A DNA stretch of 64,000 nucleotides from Rhea pennata (lineage: Eukaryota > Chordata > Aves > Rheiformes > Rheidae). The position numbers were made by a program, and so were the translations under genes. The notes beneath the pieces are model-generated. The model saw only the letters and a list, made by a program, of their open reading frames with translations. It was not told where the DNA came from and ran no database searches. Where the stretch lies: contig NC_084676.1 of the NCBI RefSeq assembly GCF_028389875.1, positions 4,030,001 to 4,094,000 on the forward strand, in the 5' to 3' direction. Below are positions 1-12,109 of the stretch, one piece after another (position 1 is the stretch's first letter; every line of letters starts with the position of its first letter).

Positions 1-204
1 CGTGTTACTCGCACAGAGACCAAACTACCCCTTCTGACAGCTGAGCTGAAGCTTGCTGAAAAGCTGTTTGCTCAGTGTCTTCTTGAGCCAAATTTGCAAA
101 GCATTGCTCTGTTGAAACTACATTATATTGCAGATATCGTAGAAAGGGGAACAGGGTAAATTAGTGGAAAACGAAGAGGTGAAGTGATGTATTCCTCTGT
201 TTGG

Positions 205-232
205 TTTTTTTTTTTTTTTTTTTTTTTTTTTT
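205..232. repeat. Poly(T) tract, 28 bp
   Basis: An uninterrupted run of 28 T. No retrotransposon body was recognised on either side, so I call it only a homopolymer. Confidence 0.9.
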
Positions 233-3200
233 CCCGATTGAGAGAAAAAGTCACAGAAAGACAAAACGTGGATAGAAAGTAGCACCCCGGGTATCAGGAT
301 ATACCCACAGGGCTGAAGCTGTGCTCTGGAAGGTTTAACACCAAAGTTCACCCATTAATGCTCCCAGCTAGGTGTTTCTGAATTAACAATTTGCCTACCG
401 GCTCTTTACAAGCAAGGGACAATCCAGGGCAGCTGGAATGGGCTTTGAACTCTTGGATTTAAGCTGACGGGTGCTTAGACCCATTAAAGAACCTATTGTT
501 CTCGCTCCAGTTAGCTTCTTTTCGGTGTTTATGGGCGTCCCTGGTTTGCAACCCAAAATAATGCGGTCCACATGTTTGGCTCTCAAAACAAAGTGCAAGC
601 GGTTTAGAGCACAGGCCGACCCGACCGAGCTGCCGCAGCATCCTCAGAGCATGCCAGAAGCAGGCTGTGCTGAAGTTAGATACCTCACTAATCTCTGCAG
701 AGCACTTTTCTGCTTCTCTTTCCTATGATGTACTTCCACTGGGAATTATGAAGGAAGATGAAGGAGGTGATTGCAATTTATCCTCTACTTTTTCTGTATA
801 TGAACTCCCACCAATTTAGGGAGATGGGCTTGCAGAGTCATTTCTGGCCCTGTGTTATATTTTGCTTTGTAGAGCATAGGATTGGACATGCTGCCTGCTA
901 TTCCTACCATATTCACTTTCTGTACTGTTGTCTGGCTTTGAACGCAGGATCAGACTGTAATGGAGTAAATTATGTGTGTAATTAAAGCTTTTAACATTGA
1001 GAGTCAGAAAAAAGTAACCAATGAATTTAATGGGAAATTGATTTCATGTCCCACCTGCTTATTCTACTTAATGTATTTTATTTCACACTTCCTCATCAAA
1101 ATCTAATTGGACATTTTAATTTTGCATTGTAGGGTCTCGTCATCACTGTCTATTTTATTATTTGTGCCTACAGCTGTAGGGGATGACTATGTAAAGGATA
1201 AGGATTTGCTGAGCCTTACACGAAGTACAAACGGGATGTGTTTGTCGTGGGACCTCATGTGTGCAAGGCGGAGCCTAGGTAGGCAAGGATTGCAGGCCTG
1301 CACTGGCCAGGGTAAGACTGAACTTTGCACACCACCTTGCAGGTAACACTTAATCTGAGGACGGAAAAACATAAATGTACAAGGTCCTATGTCCTGTGAC
1401 TGTTGTGTGGTGGTCTGCATCAGAAAGTCCATGGGAAAGCAACATCAGCTAAGATTTCAGTGCTGCTGCTGAAGAAATCTGTCATAAATGTCCTAGTAAG
1501 CATTTTCTTGCATTGATCTGACAAACACAATCTGAGTTCTTGGTTGGTTTGGCCCATAATGTAAGAATTGGGCAAGCCTGTGGTCTCATATGACCAGGCG
1601 TTGCGTGATAGTCTACAGCTGAAGGCTGTTTTGCCCAGTGATTCCTGAGCTCACCTGTGACAAGCTGGAGAGAAGCAAAGTGGAGCAATGCAGACACAGG
1701 GCCGATGTGTTCAGAGGTTCATAGTAAGGGTTGGGAAAGCATAGGAGCAAGCCCAAGGAGCAGCAGAGGCACATTTGGTCTGTGAAGTATAATGTATGAA
1801 GGCACAGTCCTGTCTGGTTCAGTAATAAAATATGCGTTATTTCAGTATGCCTCTCATCTCTGAAGTTTGCTTTGTAGGTATGGCTGAAAAAAAAGTGCCG
1901 ACTTCTGTCACAAGACCCAGACTACCTAAACTGCTCTGCAACTAACCTGGTAGCCTGGCCCCAGAATGAAACACGAGCAACAGCTGCTAGCAGTGGATTA
2001 GCATTGCTGTCAAAGCAGCAAAATACAGTGACTCTTTCAGACATCATTCCCCAAACACTGCCAGGAAAACTGAAAATCAAGTCAAACGAGCCCCTCAGCT
2101 GAACCTCCAGGAGCTGCTCCCCCCAGACATCACTCTGGGGGGAGCTTGTGCTGCCAGCCGGGGTCAGGCCCCACGCTCACGCAGGTGCTGCTGACGGGCA
2201 GCAGGAGAGCAGCAAGCGGGTGAGCACAGCCATGCATCACCACACTGCCTTTGGGAGACCCAAAACTCACACGTGCTTGCACCGCTGCGAGCTGGATATC
2301 CACGAAGGTAGGCAGCCGCAGTGCAAGCGGGGATTCTTCTACCGTCAACTGCAAAATAAGAACAGCTCAGTTTAACAGGTAAATTGCATAGCATTAGGGC
2401 CTTCTTAGTCCTGGGGTGGGAGCAGTGCTGGAGCTGGTGCCCATGGTATCTCACTTTTTCAGGCTTTCCATGTGGTGGGAGCAGAATGAGGAGTTCTGCC
2501 AGGTTTCTGCAGAAGGGGCAATATCTGAGTCAGGCAACGGGCAGCAAGCGAAAACAGCGAAACTGCCCTGCTCTTCCAGTTTACTCGGACTGTTTCTTCC
2601 ACCAAAACAACAGCACAATCTTGCAGAATAATTTCTTTAAGTGAATAGTTTAGGAAATTGTATTTCTATTCATTTCCGGCCTGCTGTTATGCTAAGCTGC
2701 CAAGTTGTATTGCATTATTCAGCTTTGCATGGTTGAATATAAGGTACGTGGCTGATGCAATTTGAAATCCTGTTGCTGGTAATTCCTGAAGTACTGTTCT
2801 TTCAGACAAAGCACCGTTCAGGTGAATAAGACTATAGGCTTAGTCCTAACATATTTATTTCTGTTTTTATTTGCATCAGTAGGAGTTTTACTTACAAAAA
2901 AGTGTCTGAGTCTGGCTCCTGATCTCTGTAAGCTCTCAGCAGATAAGCTGCAGATGGATAGGCCAGTTCTTACACAGACTTGCGCAGGAGCCCCTGCGAA
3001 GAGTAAGGGCCAAGCACAAAAAGTTTTGAAGTTACTGTTCTACCTTCTCTGTCTCTCACTGGTTCCCCTGGTTGAACAGGCAAAGTGGAGTTTGAAAACT
3101 ATAATGCTCTGTTTGTTAGGTTATATTTACTACCTGTCCTTGAGGTTTAGTTGGAGAGTAAATCTTAACTGACTCCACTCATTTCTATCCAAGGAAGCTT

Positions 3201-5411
3201 ATATTTAGCTTATTACACACATACAAAAAGAATTAAAGAAAATCAATGTTTAGTCTGTTACAGTGGGTAATGGCAGACAGCTGCGGGTGGCTCTCCCTGT
3301 TGGGTATATGCTGTATAATGTGTTACGTGATACTATGCCAACCCCCCTAGGATGCTTTTTTTCTCTGCAGTATCTGGCACTGAATTTCATTTGAGGTGCT
3401 CAGAGGACTTATTTTGCTTGCTGCAGTGGCTGCTTGTGCAAATGTGATAGAGGCATCTTGGAGCAGCACCCAGAAAATGAGACACACTTTATTGTGAAAA
3501 TGCTGATGTGAGCCACCTGCCTTCATCTCACAAGGGTCTGGCAGGTCCTGCCAGGGCTGCACTGTGCCTGAGGCTGTGCCCTGCTGGTTTTCTGTGGGTC
3601 TCTCTCTCTGCTGACTCTGCTGCTGTTACTGGTGCAACGCAGCATGGAAGCAGCCTTTGCTTATGGAAGGAAAACTGTATTGGAGAAGCAGTTTCTCAGG
3701 TCATTTTACCGCTTTCCTACAAACGAGCCCTTAAAGTAGAAAGTATGCTGCTACCTGAAAAAGATATTTTATTTTGTAGAAGCAAGTAGATGGCAGCAAA
3801 CGGTGGAGATTAACGACAGATGAGGCAAAAGTGCTAGCTAGGATGTCTTTGGGGGTTGCCAGCAGAACTGCTGACCTGCAGCCACACAGGCACAGGCAAT
3901 CCTGGGATCTCTCAAAACGTGCTTTTGAGTACTAGACGTATATGATGACACAGAGCTTTCATGAATCTTATTGTTAGTGCTGTAAGCACATGAAGCGTGT
4001 AAGCACATGTTAATTCCTCTGTAACATGATTATTAAATCCATTAATCAAAGGCAGGAGATCCATAATTAACCTATTCTCCAGCATCATGTAAACAATTCT
4101 ACTGTGTGCTTTAAGAAAGCAATTGTTAACTAGCATGCAAAATACAGAGGGGCTATTAGACCATAAGGCTCTGTAATTGTATAATTAAATTATAATCTTT
4201 ACATATTTTAATCATATGGCATATATATGTAAATTGTTTTCTTCATAAGCTTAAAATAGAGAATCGCTATTATTATTATTTTAGCTCTTGCATCTAATGT
4301 ACAGGGAAAAAAAGCAATAATGGTTGTCTGTTGCCTGAAAGCTGACTGTTACCTTGTACGGCTTCAGCCAGGCTTTCGGAGACTCGGCTTAGCCCTATCC
4401 CTAGCAGCGGCTGACTGTCATTTTTTGCTATTTCACACTTCAGCGTTTTTGTCGGTGGTGACCTTAGGCATTCAAATTAACTTGCAAAGACCAAAGAAGG
4501 GTCTGCTAGCACTGTTCTAGCCCCGAATGCTTGGGCTTGATTTATAGAGGCTTACTGATTCCATTTCACACTGACAAATTTGCAAGTCCCTTTTCACGAG
4601 CTAATCTTGTCTTCCAAGGGGCAAGACATTTCAAGGGCTCTTTTCCCTTCTGCTTCACTTCTGTGCTATACTTCAAGAAAACCAAATTTCTGAAAGCTTT
4701 ATAGTTTTACTGGAAACACCTTAGCCTTCTATCCCATAACAGGAAGGTGATACTGAAAACATCTGGGGAGTCAGCACAAGGTGGTCAAGCGTTTCTCTGA
4801 AGCCTCTCTTTTGAGGCAAGCGGTGTCTCCATTCTCCCTCCTCGGGAGGGAGGGAGGGAAGCCTGAAGGGTCTCCTGCCTTTCACTTTAATTTGAGGCAG
4901 GGACAGCAGAAACAGGGTTTTGCATAGACCCCCAGTTTTTCAGGTATAATGTTTTACCGCAGCAGAGGCCATGTGAGCAAACACTGCCTCTTGCTAAAGG
5001 TGCTGCCTTGTTTTGTTGCAGAAAATTCTAATTTAGTGCAGGGTGAAACAATTTGTATGTCAAATGCAGTTGTTGTCCGCATTGACAGTGACACACCAGT
5101 GCTACAAGGCACCATGACCCTTCAAAGACACCACAGCTCAGGGAAAACCTGACCCTCTCTCTAAAAACAGACAAAAAGGAAAAGGAGGGGTGAGGCATGT
5201 GTTGCACAGTCCACCAGCAGCAGGAGAGAAATGGGGAGATGGGCTGGTGGCAGATGTGCCAGTGGCTAGAGATGTCCCTGCGTGCCTAGCGCTATTCTCG
5301 ATGCCTCCTGGGTGCGACTTGCACCTTCAGCAGTAGGTTTGAACACTGGCCTCATCATCACTGACCTGCAATGAACATCTTTGGAGCATTTGGAGAGGGG
5401 CCAGAAGACTG

Positions 5412-5491
5412 GAGAGAAAGAAAGAAAGAAAGAAAGAAAGAAAAGAAGAAGAAGAAAGAAAAAAGAAGAAGAAAAAGGAAAACAAAAAAAA
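5412..5491. repeat. GAAA/GAA purine microsatellite
   Basis: Several tandem GAAA units pass into AAGAAG and A-rich units, about 80 bp in all, flanked by unique sequence. Confidence 0.9.
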
Positions 5492-6849
5492 TGATGATGT
5501 TGGCTCTGGCCAATATTTTCAGGTGCTTCCATTCAATGACGGCTAAAAAATAATGTTAGTTCTGGCCAGTGGCCACCAAAAGCCAGGTGTGCTTGCGTGT
5601 GTTTGTCTATCAGCTCCCCACCAAGAGGAGACGAGAGGACGTTTAAGTCTCAAGGACGACCCTGGTGACTCTAGCAGCTGCCTGTGCCAGCAAAGTTCTT
5701 AAAAGGTCCAAAGCACAGTGTTTTTCTGGGAAGCCAAAGGGAGAGAGGCAACTCTGAAATCTGCAGACAGTGAATATAGAGTCGTCGTTCTTGGCAGTGC
5801 TGTTGTTGACAGATAAGAGAGTTTGCCTTGTCCAGTTTATATAAGAGCAGCTGATATAAAATGACTTCATTGTTGGATATTTATGAGAAGTTTCATTTCA
5901 AATAATATAGTTTTAGCCTCTGGCGGTGCTGTGGTTTAGTCCTCTTATTACTGAGAACTAAATCTTTAGGATATTCTAACTATAACTGCAGGGCCTGTTT
6001 GATCTACCCAGCAAAGTTAATATTTTCCAAAGCAATGGAAACTTTATAATGGAAAGTCTCATTAGCAAAAACTACCTGTCCCTAAAAGCAGCCAGAAAAT
6101 CAACAGATCAGGCACAGAGAGGAAACTTTAAGGATTTTCTTCCAGTTTCTCCTAGCGTCTATCACGCAGCAAGATGAAAAATCACTGCTTTCTGTTACAG
6201 GGACTGTACAGAGAGATTGCAAAGATCCTTCTATAGGAAAACAATTAGCAATCTATTTCTGTTATAAAGCACAGTTCTCCCTGCTTGTCTGCACTGTGCA
6301 TAGATCTTGCATAAAATCGTTGTTTCTCCTGAGGGCGAAACACCTCCAATGAGAGAGAAATAAGGGAGAAACACCTTCTCACCTCCAATGCCAGATCCTG
6401 CCCCAAGCCCAGCATTCCTCTGTGATCTGTGCAAGGGAAAGGAGGAGGCACTAATACCCCTACTGACGCTTCAAAGGCTGTATTTTTTAAACAGCTGATT
6501 CTTCCAAAAGGTATATTACTTAGACAAGATGATGGTGATCAGCTCAAAATGCCCCAGCAGAGATGGTGCAGCAGACATCAGGTATCTGCCTTGCTTCCAC
6601 TACAGTCATGAGCTAGGTTAAACCTTCCTGAGGTTGCCGGTAGTTTGGCTGGAATTGTTCCCAAATTTAACACTTCCAACAAACATCTACATTCATCTGC
6701 AACCAGAGAGCTGGAACGTGAGATGCACTGCGCCACCCAGGCAGAGGGGACATGCAACTTGGGTGTGGGAGAGGAGGTTGCACTGGCTTCAATGCAAAAA
6801 GGTTTGTGCACCTGGGAGCTAAGCAGTTGCAGGAGAAAACGGAGGAAGC

Positions 6850-7060
6850 GTTGGGGTGAGCAAGCGCAGCCTGAGAAGGGCTGGGCGCAGCGCTCGCGGG
6901 CGGAGAGGCGCTGCGAGCTGGAGCGCAGACGCTGTGCAAGTCCTGCCGCGGTCAGGGCTCGGTGCGTTGCCTATGAACAAACAGGACTGCGCCCCAGAGT
7001 CCCTGGGATGGGCACCCGCGGCGCTCGGGCTTGTGCCTTCGGTCAGAAGGACTAATCTGA
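6850..7060. other. Short GC-rich, CpG-containing block
   Basis: About 200 bp with raised GC and CpG density in otherwise gene-free sequence. I looked here for the first exon of RANBP17, the next gene expected downstream of GABRP, and did not find it. Confidence 0.4.
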
Positions 7061-8933
7061 CAAGATTGTTCGTCTAAACGCTTAGAGGTTAACAAAAAGA
7101 GGAAAAAAAGGAACAAAAGAAAGAACAGTGGTGGGTCTCTATCACAAATGCCAAAGGCCACGTTGTGCTTCTGCCAGGATGAGGCTTATCTAGGGAAACT
7201 TGCTACTCCTATCAAAAAACAAAGCTGTCTCGTGCCAGCTTTGCTTTCCACAGAGGAGACGGGATGAGGTCTGAGCACAGCCCTCCCATGTGCAAGCACT
7301 CAGGGGGCATCTTTTGCTGGGGAGATGCCAGCATGACAGCAATTTCCTCGAAATTACTCTAGGGATAAGGAAGACTGATGTGCGGCCAGGTCTCACTTCT
7401 CCCGGAGATCGTTCTTCATCTAGTTGCTATCGTGGACACTGCACAGTCAGTTCCTAGAAAGGAAGAGCTCTGGGGTTCACTAAATGTGGAAAAAAGCTCT
7501 GGGAGTCACGGACGAGGCACTAGCCCAGGCCAAACAAAACGCCTGCCCTCCACAGGGTCTGAAGAGGGGCCAGTAACGCCCACTCGCCTTGCAAGCCCAA
7601 GAAGGGACGTGCAGATGGGACAGATTTGATCTCGGTTTGACTCGCCCGGCACCCGGCAGCCCAGCGTTACTCCTGCGCCTTGCTGTCCTGGTTCAGAGGC
7701 CATGGGACGGCGGGCGGTTCATGCCATGACAGCTCTTAGCATCGCCTATTCATTTCTAAAAAAAAAAGAAAAAAAAAAAAAGTCACGAAAAACAGAAAGA
7801 GCATCAGGTGAGGGAATACTAATGAAAAACATGGACAATTTAAGTAGCACAGGTAAAATCCTGCATCTGTTTAAATCGATAGCCAAATTCTCATTAACTT
7901 GACCGCGCCGAGGTTTTCCCGCAGCCCTTTCAGCTTAGCTGGTCTCCTGTTTAAGTCGGCGGGGCGATGGGTTTTGCCTCGGGCCAGCAGGGCCTGCTGC
8001 AGATCGCTTGCTCGCGGAGGCTGGTGAAACGCTCTTGGGAGTCTCGGTCCGCTCCGGCTGCAGCACGGCCGGAGGTGCTGAGCGCAGACGGATCGCCCGC
8101 GCTGCAAGTCGCTCTGCTTTTGCGTGAAATCTTGACCCACTTGTGCCGGCGTAGATGGCTAAAAGTACAAGCTCCATCCTGAAGAGCTGATCTGGCCGCA
8201 TATTTATCCTGCTCCAATCGCAGGAATCTAAACGTGCATCGGAGAGGCTTTCCCATCTGTGACTGCCTCGCCTTATGTGAAGTCCTAGCTGAACAGCAGC
8301 CATTCGTGCTGCGGGGGCACACCGCTTTTATTATCTGCACCGAGTGAAAGGGATGCTGCCGTCCTGCAAGGACGCAGCAGCACAGCGGCGACCGACTCCT
8401 CTCCTGCCTCGGCACGTGGCCAAGGCAGACCTGCTGGAGCTTTTCAGCTGGAGCTGGTGGACGGTAGCAAAAGACAACTCAAAATAGCAGGCCATCTCTG
8501 CAAAAAATCTGAACCGACAGTACAAACAAGATGCATTATCTTTCCTGGGGGGAAAAATGTAAGGCTCTGCAGGTGGGAATATTTTTGAAATCAGACAAAC
8601 TAAGGGCTGAACAAGCTTTAAAATCCTGGAGTGGTGGGAGGACTCGGGCCTGCAGCAATGGTCAGAGCTGCCTGCACAGGCTGACCCGACCTTCAGGGTT
8701 TTCATTTCATGTCGTTCAGAGTTTGGGGAATCATCTCACAGGCCTCCAGATCCAACAAAACCGTAACAGAGTGCCAGATTATTAAAAATCAACGTTTTGT
8801 AATTTAGTGGAACTAAGAAAAAGCATCCAAATGAATCTATCCATTTCCATCCAAATCCCTTCTCTGGTAGAGGTTTGGGTAAATGCAGCAACTCCACAGG
8901 GTGACTGAAAATAAAATGCATACAACAGACTGG

Positions 8934-8969
8934 AAAAAAAAAACAAAAAACAAACAAAAAAAAAAAAAT
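8934..8969. repeat. A-rich tract
   Basis: A run of AAAAC/AAAC-type units ending in a 12-base A run. No element body was identified. Confidence 0.75.
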
Positions 8970-10313
8970 AGAAACAGAGGTGACTTTTGGATTCCCAGAC
9001 TTGCCTGGGGCACGTTGTCGGCGCTCAGCTGCCCGGTGGAGCCAGCTACTGCTCTGTCCCCTGGAAAGCAGCATTCAGGCCCTCCTCAGGCTGATGCTCC
9101 CTGATTCTGAAAATCTCTTCAGTTTTACAGCTGTGCCCATGTACGCGCATCTTTGCTGATGGCCTGAATCTCTGCAAAGTACATTGACATCATATAAAAG
9201 CCTTCCTTTAAAAAAAAAAGTCTATTTGTACCATCATTCAACTGGATTTGCTTTGCCCACGTCTCCTTTCCCTTCCTGGGTCACAATTCATAATTCTGTC
9301 ATTAATTTAGCTTCCTAGCAGGGATGATCACCTAAATGTTAGGTTTGTGTTAATGCTCCTAAAATACTGATTTCTGGTTTGAAATCATAAGTACCTGCAG
9401 TAATCCAAACAAGAAAATAAGACACGACACCGATTTTTGTGTCTGTCCAAAAAAAGCTTTCATTTCAATACTGCATTTCAATTCACTACTGAATTCCCTT
9501 GGGGAATTGCTAGCAAAAACGGCACAATAAAATGAGTCTTGAACCACAGGAACTTTCAGGAAAACCGCACAGATCTCAAAAGGGGGGTGGGGAGAAAGAA
9601 AAAAAAATGCACCAAATTATTCATTACAGACTTAGCACTCACCTCAGATTCACAATAAGCCCGTTGTCTGATCCCAAGTGTAGCAACAGATCATAATTTA
9701 GAACAGCTTTTATTCATCAATGAACAGAAAAGTTATTTCAGTAAGAAAGTTTGGAGAAAACCTGGGCCAACTGCCACCACTAAAGAATCTTTCTTTGTAA
9801 AGACACGGCTTTCTAGCTGTCTGCATGCTGTGATAATAAACGCAGTAAGCAAGTAAGAGTGGTTTCTGCTACCAGCGCAGTGAACGTGGTTGAGATGGAA
9901 TTAACCTTTTAAAAATGCAGAGTATTCCTTGTACCAGATGGTAGCGTTTGCATATACAAATGCTTATTGGCAACGATAATGTGAACCACATGCCCTAATA
10001 CAATAGGATTCCTGAGCTGACTCCTTTGTCCTGCTGAAAATGTGACTCCTCCAAGTTCAGACCAGAGGCTGCTGTGGCAGCACAGCCCTCTACAGCGCAG
10101 CTGCTTTGTATTTTAAAACGGACAAATGAACCCCAAAATGCTTTTTACTACTGTATCTAGATGACTTTTGGCACCTGTGCTAGCTAGGATTAGTCTACGT
10201 AGCACACTGTGAGGCTTTCTGTTCCTCTGTACTGCACAAGAAGCAAGCATTGCAAGGTCGCAGCTCTACCTTGACAGCTACTCAATGTACCACTGTTACC
10301 ACTATATATAAAA

Positions 10314-10344
<31 letters not shown>

Positions 10345-10358
10345 GGGAGAGAGAGAGG

Positions 10359-10389
<31 letters not shown>

Positions 10390-10620
10390 AGGGAGGGGGA
10401 GAGAGAGGGAGAGAGGGAGAGAGGGAGAGAGGGAGAGAGGGAGAGAGGGAGAGAGGGAGAGAGGGAGAGAGGGAGAGAGGGAGAGAGGGAGAGAGAGAGG
10501 GGGAGAGAGAGAGAGAGAGAGAGGGAGGGAGGGAGGGAGAGAGAGAGAGAGAGAGGGAGGGAGAGGGAGGGAGGGAGGGAGGGAGGGAGGGAGAGGAAAG
10601 GAGGAGCGAAAGGAAAGAGA
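10314..10620. repeat. GA / GGGAGA / GGGA compound microsatellite
   Basis: Roughly 300 bp of almost pure purine on the plus strand. It begins as (GA)n, passes through a very regular GGGAGAGA array between about 10,400 and 10,495, returns to (GA)n, and ends as (GGGA)n. The two long open frames across it (Arg/Glu/Gly-rich on plus, Ser/Leu/Pro-rich on minus) are low-complexity artefacts. Confidence 0.97.
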
Positions 10621-11620
10621 TTCTCAAGGTTAGGTCTTTAATAGAGAGATGGTGTAAGGAAATGTTACTGCAGATGAGAACATTGCTGCAAAACAGAATT
10701 ACTATCTCAAAAAAGTAATTCTCTTCCTCCATACCTTCCCATTGTGCCAAAACCAACCAACCTCAGGGATCAGCCAGGAGCAGTTGGGATGACTTGGTCG
10801 CGTGATTTGTCCAGACCCGTGATGCAGATGCGGTCGGTGGGATGGGAAGCAGCGTCCGGCTCAGGCCCCCTTGACCCCAGGGCCGTGGCTCTGCTTGCGA
10901 GCAGCTGCTACGCAGAACGCCTCCATGTCACGGCAGGGCATGCACGAGCCTGGACTTTCAGCCCTTCCTTGGTGTGCAGGCCGTACCTGGGGCTTTGCTC
11001 TTGCATTATGCGCCAGTCCTGGGCAGAAGAAGCTGGTTTTCAGCTGGCATCTGTCAAAGGAATTAGGGCTGGTCTTTTCACAGGAGTAACAAAGAAGCTG
11101 CTCTGCGCTCCTGGCTGGACACGAGGGCTCTCCAACACAGCAGTGCCTCTACATCACATTGGAGAAGCCCTGCATGGGACAGGAGAGGCTCAGGACAGCG
11201 CATGGTGTCGGCAGGACCACGCCGAGGACCCAGGAGCTCGTGAACCTCTCATCACTGCCTGCTGAGCCTCATGGTGGGCAGATGCATAGTCCCAGAGCAA
11301 TGCCAGGAATGCCGCAAGACTGGTCCACAGCTATCAGGAAGCTTCGACCCAGGAAGCTCAGTCTCAGTGCCTCTGACCTGCCTGAGATACCTGCACAGCA
11401 GGATAGAGCCCAGGGCACTTTGTCTCCTATTCTCCAAACCTGGTCCTTGCTGAGCAGCACGGAAACGGCCTCAGGACCCCACATCGCGTGTCACGGCAGA
11501 ACGACATGGGGAGGTGGGCATATGTGTCACTGCTTCCTAAATACCATGTGTCCACCATCACTGAAATAGAAAATGGGATGGAGGAGCAAACGAAGCAAGG
11601 TTCCACGCTCTCCGGATTTC

Positions 11621-11638
11621 GGGGGGGGGGGGGGGGGG
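11621..11638. repeat. Poly(G) tract, 18 bp
   Basis: Eighteen consecutive G on the plus strand. Runs of this length are prone to length error in sequencing and can form G-quadruplexes. Confidence 0.9.
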
Positions 11639-12109
11639 TTCGAGTTAAGTGTTTCCCTGGCCAACCCAACAACAGCTTTTTTATAATATTCCTCCCATAA
11701 GGTATCTGAAAAACCCTACCGTCTTCTCTCCATTCCACCCTCCTCACAGTTACCAAAATCAGCAACAAATGGGAATAGATGGGGCTGAAACCTTTCACAA
11801 CAACATCTTGTTTGCCAAGTGGGGTCAGCAAAGAATATTTCAGTGGACAGGGGATTTCTTCAAACAAGTCAGAAGTGTCTTCAAAGCAGAAAAGCTATAA
11901 CAAAAGCTGTACATAGTAAAAGCAAGCCTTGACACTGGCAGCCCGTACCCCTTCCACTATAGTCTACAAAGAAGTTCCTTTTGTTAACATTAATATTTGA
12001 CGGCTGGGGTAGAATACACACAGGCATTTTACTTGGATTTTAAAGAAAAAAAATGACACAGAGAGACAATTTTTTTTTTTTTAATAGAGGAGCTCTCTGG
12101 GGGTTTGTG

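Larger units (their letters stand above)
1..12109. other. Gene-free interval downstream of GABRP
   Basis: I find no exon with a recognisable protein family on either strand. The interval contains the simple repeats listed, an AT-rich block at 3.93-4.31 kb with homeodomain-type and TCF-type motifs, and GC-richer patches near 6.9, 8.0 and 10.8-11.5 kb. The short open frames look like chance. Confidence 0.7.

Noticed and set aside
2822-3172. 116-codon plus-strand frame with several hydrophobic stretches
   Set aside because: It resembles no family I know, lies in AT-rich DNA where T-rich codons look hydrophobic, and has no supporting splice or promoter context.
6850-8420. First exon of RANBP17, the expected next gene downstream of GABRP
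   Set aside because: The GC-rich patches contain no frame resembling the conserved RANBP17 N terminus as I know it. The gene probably starts left of the window.
10190-10756. Long Ser/Leu/Pro-rich (minus) and Arg/Glu/Gly-rich (plus) frames
   Set aside because: They are read-through of the GA/GGGAGA microsatellite.
10744-11569. Plus-strand frames of 173 and 136 codons
   Set aside because: The composition is ordinary, no family is recognised, and overlapping frames exist on the other strand.
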